From Closterium sp. NIES-65 (lineage: Eukaryota; Streptophyta; Zygnematophyceae; Desmidiales; Closteriaceae): a stretch of 64,000 nt of DNA. The DNA is taken from positions 2,085,001-2,149,000 of the forward strand of contig CANXME010002409.1 of the NCBI GenBank assembly GCA_948144175.1, in the 5' to 3' direction. Positions 25,301 to 31,975 of the stretch are shown piece by piece. The notes beneath the pieces were generated by a model. That model had not been told where the DNA came from. It was given only the letters and a program-made list of their open reading frames with translations, and ran no database searches. Positions within the stretch are counted from its first letter, which is position 1, and each line of letters opens with the position of its first letter. Made by a program: the position numbers and the translations under genes.

Positions 25301-25306
25301 GTCCAT
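1491..25306 (-). CDS. LIG6: DNA ligase 6-like protein: SNM1/beta-CASP nuclease fused to ATP-dependent DNA ligase
   Basis: Reconstructed as 20 exons with GT-AG borders and matching phases: 25306-21352, 20871-20754, 20365-20284, 19812-19710, 19514-19418, 11914-11812, 11475-11341, 9775-9728, 9671-9097, 8777-8712, 8266-7936, 6702-6243, 6079-6028, 5679-5645, 5325-5252, 4916-4113, 3529-3441, 2634-2535, 2130-2007, 1660-1491 (TAA). The total is about 2506 aa, against about 1400 for land-plant LIG6; the excess is low-complexity insertion. Domain order: metallo-beta-lactamase/beta-CASP, DRMBL, UBA-like, ligase DNA-binding domain (LGAMMRTVLPAL), nucleotidyltransferase (KYDGQR), OB fold. The family works in nuclear break repair and seed vigour in plants (known); the same role here is inferred. 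Weakest points: exon 9's acceptor (9671, chosen because it is the only nearby AG in phase) and exon 1's non-consensus donor GTCCGT. Intron 5 holds Copia-1. Confidence 0.93.
1932..1971 (-). pseudogene. Decayed copy of the tail of LIG6 exon 19
   Basis: On the minus strand this repeats the exon 19 end (VWEIRFAG): it reads as a diverged VWEICVAG about 40 bp downstream of the true exon, inside intron 19. The true copy ends at the GTAGGT donor at 2006. Confidence 0.6.
2256..2279. repeat. 24-bp perfect palindrome between 40-bp direct repeats (intron 18)
   Basis: Perfect palindrome with core CTTTTGAGTCGACTCAAAAG. It is flanked by direct repeats 2212-2251 and 2283-2322, which match at 35 of 40 positions. 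Confidence 0.9.
2489..2544 (-). repeat. Duplicated exon 18 tail and splice donor
   Basis: Two tandem 30-bp copies of the LIG6 exon 18 end with its donor (TTGCAG|GTACGC on the minus strand). The true donor is at 2534-2529. The second copy downstream keeps a usable CGCAG|GTACGC. Confidence 0.75.
2638..2745. repeat. CATGCA/CATGCACCC minisatellite
   Basis: Short imperfect tandem repeat of CATGCA and CATGCACCC in LIG6 intron 17, immediately upstream of exon 18. Confidence 0.8.
2841..3680 (-). pseudogene. Array of exon 17 copies of LIG6 (one intact, four decayed)
   Basis: The intact exon 17 is 3441-3529. Diverged copies lie at about 3600-3670, 3205-3320, 3051-3125 and 2841-2915. They are recognised by the repeated GGCCGGATG|GTGAG donor region, the GTGAAGC...TATGTGGC start, and residues such as NFVPIGA. 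One copy (3205-3320) has an internal stop, and all have lost parts of the reading frame. Copies lie on both sides of the true exon. Confidence 0.7.
3826..4060 (-). pseudogene. Two extra copies of the motif V end of LIG6 exon 16
   Basis: Copies at about 3826-3900 and 3985-4055 repeat LLDGPPSFY-C-P-(N/S)KRSDSWLK and keep the CTCAAG|GTGGG donor. They have Cys where exon 16 itself has Phe (FYFP). No good 3' splice acceptor precedes them, so they look like tail duplications, but an alternative exon cannot be excluded. Confidence 0.75.
4290..4916 (-). repeat. Ala-rich CTG/CAG tract and four-fold module inside exon 16
   Basis: A GCTGCT... tract (4298-4352) encodes poly-Ala. Four copies of a module of about 120-140 bp encode QG(P/R)A(D/N)KGLPVQPREME-like segments separated by Ala/Thr/Val runs. 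The whole stretch is in frame within LIG6. Confidence 0.85.
5061..5133. repeat. 12-bp tandem repeat GGACGCATCTGG
   Basis: About six copies of a 12-bp unit containing GGACGCATCT in LIG6 intron 15. Confidence 0.9.
5455..5478. repeat. 24-bp perfect palindrome between 34-bp direct repeats (intron 14)
   Basis: Identical to the palindrome at 2256. Its flanks 5421-5454 and 5485-5518 are direct repeats with one mismatch in 34. Only six bases separate the palindrome from the right-hand copy. Confidence 0.95.
7303..7720. mobile_element. MITE-like element with 23-bp terminal inverted repeats
   Basis: Both ends carry TTTAAAGCTCGCGGCCCAAATTG or its complement as a perfect 23-bp inverted repeat, followed by a small hairpin (CAACCTTAGTAAGGTTG). 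There is no coding capacity, and I found no convincing target duplication. It lies inside LIG6 intron 11. Confidence 0.75.
7767..7784. repeat. Variant seam palindrome with AATT centre
   Basis: TTTTGAGAATTCTCAAAA, an 18-bp perfect palindrome that abuts (six bases away) the right-hand 42-bp direct repeat at 7790. Confidence 0.8.
7790..7890 (-). pseudogene. Decayed second copy of LIG6 exon 11
   Basis: On the minus strand it repeats SRSSQECTA..., DAIAAVQTALHASVCSAILD of exon 11. The sequence is interrupted after ILD by the palindrome, so the Glu codon and the donor are lost. The intact exon is 7936-8266. Confidence 0.75.
8406..8429. repeat. 24-bp perfect palindrome between 9-bp direct repeats (intron 10)
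   Basis: Same 24-bp palindrome as at 2256 and 5455. AGAAACGGC occurs directly on both sides (8397-8405 and 8430-8438), which looks like a short target-site duplication. Confidence 0.92.
8789..8972. repeat. Degenerate seam palindrome with decayed direct repeats (intron 9)
   Basis: 8831-8853 resembles the palindrome (TATTCGAGCCGACTCATAAT). Related sequences GGGTGGAGAGAGGT... (8789-8830) and GGGTAGAGAGATTC... (8930-8972) flank it. It reads as an old, eroded example. Confidence 0.5.
10108..10646. repeat. CCCAAAG / CTCAACG minisatellite, block 1
   Basis: Tandem 7-bp units CCCAAAG mixed with CTCAACG and CCCTAAG in LIG6 intron 7. It translates to a meaningless repetitive ORF. Confidence 0.95.
10903..11315. 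repeat. CCCAAAG / CTCAACG minisatellite, block 2
   Basis: Same units as block 1, separated from it by about 255 bp of unique sequence. It ends about 25 bp downstream of the exon 7 donor. Confidence 0.95.
11968..12170 (-). pseudogene. Two decayed copies of LIG6 exon 6
   Basis: On the minus strand both segments repeat the exon 6 pattern (CTGC(G/A)AGGCAGGG...AAGGCCCTCATT), at about 11968-12050 and 12090-12165. They lie upstream of the intact exon (11812-11914). Neither keeps the complete reading frame and donor. Copia-1 inserted just beyond them at 12216. Confidence 0.7.
12216..12355 (+). repeat. Copia-1 5' LTR
   Basis: 140 bp, TGTCAAACTATATTTC...TGTGACA, matching the copy at 19196-19335 with four differences. 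Confidence 0.97.
12950..13810. repeat. Copia-1 leader tandem array (unit about 160-170 bp)
   Basis: About five units containing CACCCGTTCCAGCCAGAGC and runs of AGAACCGCAC. It lies between the primer-binding site and the first recognisable Copia-1 coding sequence. It produces long artefactual ORFs on both strands. Confidence 0.9.
14055..18979 (+). pseudogene. Copia-1 pol remnant (zinc knuckle, protease, integrase, RT, RNase H)
   Basis: 14055-14915 holds a zinc-knuckle-like CWNPDHSASSC and the protease motif LESGASSCFF (Glu for the usual Asp). A (GGTCA)n run near 14890 shifts the frame. From 14921 the frame carries the integrase zinc motif, core (LDVRGPSP, IVVDDYSRYTTVFPL, SPQQNGVAERRIGL) and, after a Gln-rich linker, RT (FKARYVARGFRQREGVDFF, YVDDLVFA) and RNase H (SDSSWADD, SSCEAE) to TAG at 18977. 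In-frame TAGs at 16424, 16547 and 17720 each replace a CAG, judging from repeat units or related copies. It is not functional as it stands. Confidence 0.93.
19196..19335 (+). repeat. Copia-1 3' LTR
   Basis: 140-bp partner of 12216-12355, followed directly by the GTAAA target duplication. Confidence 0.97.
20918..21178. repeat. 20-bp tandem repeat in LIG6 intron 1
   Basis: About 12 copies of a unit close to GGCATGGCATTTCATGGGAT, starting just upstream of exon 2. It is open in several frames but not coding. Confidence 0.92.
21352..25306 (-). other. LIG6: LIG6 exon 1: SNM1-like metallo-beta-lactamase, beta-CASP and DRMBL module
   Basis: One long coding exon of about 1318 codons from the ATG at 25306. 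Residues 43-60 read RNFPAHKRIIGTRFIVDG. The metal-binding motif HFHADH lies at 75-80, DAHHCPGAVM at about 134-143, HTGDFRLSP near 225 and YLDTTYC near 255. The beta-CASP/DRMBL part gives STYVIGKEKLL near 440 and LVPYSEHCSFSELRSFLSF near 640-660. A UBA-like stretch (VGLPGLTAAVAVRLLKAHGGD) lies near 1050-1080. Between these are Gly/Glu/Arg-rich insertions and a CTG/CAG tract (21418-21560) encoding poly-Ala. All nuclease signature residues I can check are present, so 5' nuclease activity is plausible. Confidence 0.93.
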
Positions 25307-26541
25307 TGGTACTCGAGCGTGTTAGGGCGTGTTTCTGGAATGTGTCAGGCTTTCTGACATAGGCTTTTCAACTTGCGGACGTTGACACGTTGACGGCAGT
25401 GACGACGAGTCGCATTTACGGCCGTCAGTACCTTTGGCGTGAGAAGGCTCGGTCGGCACGGGTATACTATCGGAGCTCCTACTAGACAACAGTGTGTTCA
25501 TGAGGCTGAATGTCCTAATAGCTATGGGACATCAGCAGTGACTTCCTCTTGACGCTATTCGAACGTGTGATACAAACTGCTGCACTCTCAAGAGAACACT
25601 ATCAGAAGTATCAGTAACATTTTTGTGAATAATTGAGATACAAATATCGGAACAAGCGATATTATTGTCAATAAAACAGTTAAACCAGCTGAAAGAAGTA
25701 CATACAAGTGCCTCACGCACATCTATGTTGACAGAATCATGCTCCTGAGGTACTCTTCCTGCCCTAACCCTACTTATCCATGGTATCTGACTTCAACGTG
25801 GATATCCTTATAGAGCACTCTTGAAGCAGCTACAAATGGGGCATTGTAGCTCTTCGGCACAACTGGAACACACCACGCTCTTGTTCCTGCACCACAAGGG
25901 CGCGAGCGCGAAGCCTGCACGACTTCATGTAACCCTAACCCACCATTTCGTGCAGTACACTTTGTTTACTAAATCAAAGCACTACTGTCGAACCTCCCTA
26001 GATTCCTCCGCAACACGGTAATCCGTCATCCTCTCCTCGCATGTCAACGTCACGTCTGCTCTCGCTCTCATCTCATCTCGAGTTCCTTTCGACGGGCAGC
26101 CAGGATGAATGACATGCACCGTCACACTCGAATGCTGCTCCCGTAACCAGTCAGATCCCATGGCCTACCAGTCACAGGTCATCAGTCACACGGCCCACGG
26201 CTCTTCCTACGGCCGTCTTCTGCGTTCCGCTCGCCCACCGCATCAGCCGCTCACTCTTGCTTCATCGCCCAGCCTTTTCCAGAGCTCTCGGTTCGTTTTT
26301 CCCCATGGGAGGTCGGGTTGCCCGGCAGTTGTGCGCCGCGGCTGCCGCGCGCTCGCGACGCCCTCGCCAGCCTATTTATACGCGACTGCCAACCATTCAA
26401 TTCACGCAATCAGCGAGATCGAGCCCGTTTCTAATTTTCTCTGGAATTTGCAGGATTAGCCCAAATTTTAGGCGCCAAAATAATTAGTCCATCAAACGTC
26501 ATCACGAGTTAGCTCTCAAAAGCCCAGTATCGTCGGCCACG
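25307..26541. promoter_or_regulatory. Head-to-head intergenic region between LIG6 and the lipocalin gene
   Basis: 1.2 kb separates two divergent start codons, so promoters for both should lie here. A TATA-like TATTTATA (26373-26380) sits about 160 bp before the lipocalin ATG. I see no clear TATA box on the LIG6 side. Confidence 0.6.
26373..26380 (+). promoter_or_regulatory. TATA-like box of the lipocalin gene
   Basis: TATTTATA in otherwise GC-rich DNA about 160 bp upstream of the start codon. Confidence 0.5.
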
Positions 26542-28264
26542 ATGGCTTTCGTACGTTTCCTGGTCGTTCTGCTTTCCGCCTCCGCCGCGCTCTCGTCCAT
26601 ACCTTCCGCGCGCGCGCAGCCCTCGTGTCCGCGCCCGCCGACGGTGGCGCAAGTGAACCTCTCCGCGTACGCGGGGCGGTGGTTCGAGATCGGCACGAGC
26701 GCGCGCTTCAAGCTGCAGCGGGAAAACGGCCTCGTGTGCAACCAGGTGCGCTACACGTTCAGCGCGGGGAGCGGGGGGAGCGCGGGTGGCGCCGACGCGG
26801 GGACGAGCGGCGTCAGTATCAGGGTGGAGAATTCGGGGCGACTGGTAGCGTCGCCCGCTGTGTTGCAGAGCATGGGCAGTGTCGCTGGGAATAGCCGAGA
26901 CGCGTGCATGTGAGTGGAAGCGAAAAGGGAGGGTGTGGGAGGGATGGAAGAAGTGGGGAGGGGATGTGTTAGGAAATCGAAGCGGTCCTGCAGTTTTATG
27001 GCAGGGCCTTGAAGGAGAGAGGTGTAGTATCCCGTACGTACATGATACTACACCTCTCTCCCTCAAGCCTCTCTCAGAAAACTGCAGGTACCGCTTCAGT
27101 ATTCTGACAGCAAAGAGAGAGGGGATTCGAAGTTGGGGGGATGAGGGGAGGCTTATTCAGTCAGCAATAGCCGTGGGTGACCATCTAGATTCCCGTTTTG
27201 GAATGTGCTTGCTTCGCCTTTCCCTGCCATTGAATCTGTCTCTCTTGTTTCTCTCCTCGCCCTGCGCCATTTCCTTCCTCATCTTCCCCCTACCATTCTA
27301 TGCACAGTGCCCTGGCGAACGTGTCCTCTGCTGCGGCCTCTGCTCTGGAGCTGCTCCAGTCACAGCCACAAGCTGCTGCTGCCTGCTCACAGGTACGCAA
27401 ACTGCGGGGGTGCTGCTTCTGCTGCTGATGGTGGTTTGTTGTCTCCTGCTGATGTATTGCCGTCCGTTTGTCATCTTCTCCTTTCGGCCGGTATCCATCC
27501 TCCTGTTCCCCCACCCACAGGCCAACATCACAAACGAGTTTCTCAATATCGAGGCGTCAGCGCGCAGCATCTCCGCGTCCATCGCCGCCATGGCTACCCT
27601 CGCAGCGCGCATCTCCCAACTCGACTTCCACAACGCGTCTCTCAACCTCCTCTCCAACCAGCTGCTCCTGTATGCATCCGCATCCGCGGATAAGGCCAGC
27701 CAGATAGCATCCGCTGCAGCAACTATTCAGAATGCTACTAGCGCAAACTGTGACAGCTCTGTGTCAACAGCAGCAGCGAGTATCCTCGTATCTGCGAATG
27801 CTCTTCGGGATGCGTTGAACCGGGTGGGAGCAGCAGTGGCTCCTTTCGCTGGATCTGACATTCTCTCTATTTCCTTGGCTTCCGTCGCCAGCGTTCCTCT
27901 TCCCTTCGGCGGGATCCCAACCTCGGTGTTTGGCCAGGCTGTCCCCAGTACTAGCGACCCCGCTAAGCTCACAGTCACCTTCGATCTTTTCCCTAGTACC
28001 TCTACCGAGCCCAACTACTGGATACTCGCGCTGGATGGGAGCGAGGCGGAAGGTTATTCCTCCGCGCTGGTGTTCTCGTGCATGGAACCCCAGGGATTGG
28101 ATCCTACCCCGCGCGTGGACGTGTTTATGATCTCTAGGTCGCCTGATATGCCCGAAGACGAGTTGCAGGAGATGCTGGGGGTTCTGTCTGGGTACGGAGT
28201 GGGTCTAGGCTGCGATAACCCGTTTGTGCGCACCGTGCAGGACCGTGCTAGGTGCGGCTATTAG
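26542..28264 (+). CDS. Secreted lipocalin-like protein with a helical insert
   Basis: Three exons: 26542-26909, 27308-27392 and 27521-28264 (TAG), about 398 aa, phases 2 and 0. Residues 1-28 form a signal peptide (FLVVLLSASAALSSIPSARA). The lipocalin entry motif YAGRWFEIGTS follows, and the C-terminal half has a lipocalin-like end: KLTVTFDLFP, PNYWILALDG, ALVFSC and VFMISRSPDMPEDELQEML. Between these lie about 150 Ala/Ser-rich residues predicted to be helical (NITNEFLNIEASARSISASI onward), absent from ordinary lipocalins of about 180 aa. A small hydrophobic ligand carried outside the cell or in a lumen is the family-level expectation; the actual ligand cannot be told. Paired cysteines (SCPRP, LVCNQ, FSCME, LGCDN) fit a secreted fold. 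Confidence 0.8.
27008..27067. repeat. 24-bp inverted repeat (hairpin) in lipocalin intron 1
   Basis: Arms 27008-27031 and 27044-27067 pair with one mismatch around a 12-base loop (CCGTACGTACAT, itself containing palindromic GTAC). Confidence 0.92.
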
Positions 28265-29300
28265 AATGAATTAGGTAGGTAGGTAGGTACCTAGTCGTTT
28301 TCTTAGCACTAGGTTGCCAACTTGCCATGCCTTACAGTAACTGGTACGGTAACTGCTTCTTGGGAAGAACCGTACAGATGTTTGCACTCTTTGCTCTACT
28401 CCATCCCTTCAAGTGAGCTAGCTGCGGTATGGTATGCTCTGATCTGTAGATTTGTTCAGTCAAACTGGTCGAGTACCATACAATCACTCATCAGCCCAGT
28501 GCCACTGACCAGGCTGGAGATCTTGCTTGAATTGAAAACTGTCAGAAATTGTATGTCTACATATAACTGAATATTAGACTAGCTAGTGTAGTATCTCTTC
28601 TATTGTTGGTGGTATACCCCCTTAGCCACCTTCCCTTGCCCTATATCTTGTATCTCTCTATAGTGAACCCCCTTCTTTGTTGGCCAACTTCCTCTTCCCT
28701 AAACCCAAGGCTCCTAATCTACCGTACTCTTGACAAAAACCAACTCTTCCAGTGGTTTGAGTCATTGGCATACGGTACCAGAAGCTCCACAAAACCATCA
28801 ACTAGTAGATGATTACAGATCAGTGTATGGAATGGACCTACGGTATTTTGCCTACAGGTGGTAGCTATAAAAAACTACACTTGGTTACGTACTGAATATG
28901 GACAGAGTACCAGTAAAAGCTGGCATAACAATGTGTTAGGATCAGGAAAAGCCCTTCATATTTCCAAATGCGTTACCAGCTACAATACATCACGTGCCTA
29001 GCATTATATACACAAGTGGTGGGTACCTTTATCAGAGCGGTTAGGCAATGTTGGGTTGGTACATAGCTGGTGGTACCAGTAGTTATCTCGTGTCAGATAC
29101 CGTATGTGTGTCGGTATTCACGCTCATCAGCGCACATCTGCAGCAGACAGAAAGAAAGTCGATGCAATGCAAGGAAGAAGCATGCATGACGAGGAGGAGG
29201 TTCAAATCAAGGGCTTTGCGGGGCTATACAAATTGCGAGGCACGCCCGTCTTACCCTAAACCAAGGCCAGAACTCGTCCGCCCCTCGTACAGTTTTCCCT
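28265..29300. other. Intergenic stretch between the lipocalin and EGF-like genes
   Basis: AT-richer than its surroundings. It begins with a short GGTA tandem (28273-28290) just after the lipocalin stop. I see no gene; the unresolved last exon of the EGF-like gene may lie at its right end. Confidence 0.45.
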
Positions 29301-29332
29301 TACGTCAATGAGACGCATAGTGAGGATGAGTC

Positions 29333-29356
29333 GTGTTTTGAGTCGACCCAGAACAC
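29333..29356. repeat. Seam palindrome with 9-bp direct repeats
   Basis: Imperfect version of the palindrome (GTGTTTTGAGTCGACCCAGA then ACAC). GTGAGGATG lies directly on both sides (29320-29328 and 29357-29365). Confidence 0.8.
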
Positions 29357-29554
29357 GTGAGGATGCGTGACTAACCCCCTCCTCACTTCCTTATTCCTCT
29401 GCCTCTCGCCCTCTTCACACTCACACCCCCGCAAACTCACTCCTCTCCTCTCCTTCACACAAAATGCACGCACACGCACACGCACATACACATACACACA
29501 TGGAGCATGGACGGCAGGGGTGAGATAGCGCATGCACGGTGCATCTAGCCACAC

Positions 29555-29905
29555 TCTTGAGCCCACTCAAAAGACAAACTACTACTGCTATTTTATGCCG
29601 CACCCTGCCCCACTCACCCACACATGCATCGCCCTGTGGTTCGTAGGGGTGTATGCAGGACACACAGCCACACGCTTTTGAGTGGACTCAAAAGTCTTAG
29701 GTACTAGTGCTATGCTAGAATGTACCCTGCGCTACTCACCAGCACATGCATCGCCCTGTGGTTCGTAGGGGTGTATGCAGGACACACAGCCACACGCTTT
29801 TGAGTGGGAGTCTTAGTCTAACTACTAGTGCTATGCTATGCCGCACCCTACCACACTCACCAACACATGCATCGCCCTGTGGTTCGTAGGGGTGTATGCA
29901 GGAGC
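29555..29905. repeat. Triplicated tail of EGF exon 7 with seam palindromes
   Basis: Three direct copies of the exon end encoding CIHPYEPQGDACVG plus its donor lie at about 29612-29665, 29735-29790 and 29861-29905. Palindrome variants lie at 29555-29574, 29675-29694 and 29795-29812 (the last half-deleted). The repeat period is about 120 bp. Confidence 0.85.
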
Positions 29906-31889
29906 ACTGCGCATGACCTTGCAGGACCACACATGCAGCATTGGCACCGCACTGCACCGCTTCGCATGATGCTGCTGGGGGGTGGTGCGGGCGGAGAGTG
30001 CAGGGTTGCAATTGGTGACGGTTGGGAGATTGCACACAGAAACACACAGCTATGCACAGTAACACACAGCTATGCACAGCAACACACGGCTATGCACAGT
30101 AACACACACCTACACACAGTTGCACACAGCTATATGCCAGTGTGTGTGCACACATGGTCTTGATTGTAACTCTAGTATACGTCTGCATGCAGGAAAGCAA
30201 TTACACACATGCAGACATGCAAGAGCGCATACAACTCACTTGGATCCTCTGGTGCGCGTCGGCGTGCAACAGGGCGGGCACACGTGAAGGCCCGGGGTGT
30301 CAGGTGAATGCACACTGTGTTGGATGGGCACAGCTGACAGCGGTCTGTATGGAGGATTGGGGAGAGGAGCAAGATGGGAGAGGAGAGAACGTTGTGTTTT
30401 GGCTGATACACATGTGAAGGCCCGGGGTGTCAGGTGAATGCACAGTGTGTTGGATGGGCACAGCTGACAGACAGTGGTCTGCACGAAAGTCCAGAGGGGA
30501 AAAGAGGAGAGGGGTGAGGGGAGAGGGATTTGTGTTATAGCTGACTCTAAAAAACACATGTGAATGCCCGGGGTGTCAGGTGAATGCACACTGTGTCGGA
30601 TGGGCACAGCTGACAGACAGCGGTCTGCGTGCGGGGTGGAGTGGAGGAAGAGGAGACGGGAGGAAGGCGCGGGGGATTCAGTCGAGTCTAGAGGCACATG
30701 TGATGGACCACACAGTGCTGGCTGGGTCTTGTTTGCAACGGTCTCCATGGTGGGAGAAGAAAGATATGGGAGAGGGGGGGGATGGGGAGGATGGGGAGAG
30801 AGGACTGAGCGGAGAAGGGAGAGGAAATGGGAGGGGGGAGAGTGGAGAGTGAGATGAGTTTGAGAAGAGAGGGGTGGATTGCAGTGGCGACGCAACATTC
30901 TAGAATCGGACGCCACGACATGAGAGGGAATGGCATGGCATGGCATGGCATGGGCAAGGCATGGGCATGGGCACGGGCACGGCATGACATGGCATGACGT
31001 GGCACGCGATGGCATCAAAGGTCCTACCTATGCACGCCCTCTTCTTTTGGTAGAACCCTGCCCAACACACACAGCGCACACTCCTCCCCACCACCCGGCA
31101 GTCGCTATATTCTGGACACCTGGTCACTGTGCAGGGGTCTGGGGAGGGAGGGAGAGGCAGGAAAGGAACCGAAGGTCTGATAGATCATAGGGCCCAGCAA
31201 GAACACACACAGAGCGCACACACCTCCTCCCCACCCCACCGCCCGGCAATCGCTATACACCGGACACCTGGTCACTGTGCAGGGGTCTGGGGAGGGAGAA
31301 GAGGAGGGAGAGAGGGGAAAGAAAGGGTTGCTATGGGGCCGGCTGGACACGGTCAGGCAGGAAGGTGGTCACCGTCGGGCGAGCTGAGTTTTGAGTCGAC
31401 TCAAAGAAGGGTTGGTGTGGGGCCGCACACCTGGCCACCGTCAGGTTCGCAGCATGGCCCAGCTGCCACTGGCCCAGTTCCTACCACGATAGCCAGGTCA
31501 GCCCAGACCAGACAAGTGGTCGCTTCGCAGGGGTCTGGTGCGGTTGAGAGGCAAGAAGGGCTGGCCAGCCGAGTGGATTGGGTCTGCTACTGGCAGGTAT
31601 CAGACTCGCCTGCCTGCCTGTCTCAAGAAGCAATGCTTTGATCTTACAGAGTGGAAAAAGGTTTCGAGCCGCAATGATTTTACCACAGGTTTGACATAAG
31701 TCAGATGACGATTAGACAATGATAAGAGGCGTCTCCGGCCAGGCCTCACCCACGCACGTGACTTTTGAGTCGACTCAAAAGTCACCTTGGTTGGCCGTGG
31801 GAAACGCACTTGGCCGTGCTTATTGACAGGCAACACAACACACGGCCTTCCAGCCACACTGCATGCGTGCACACACGCACGCACGCACG

Positions 31890-31975
<86 letters not shown>

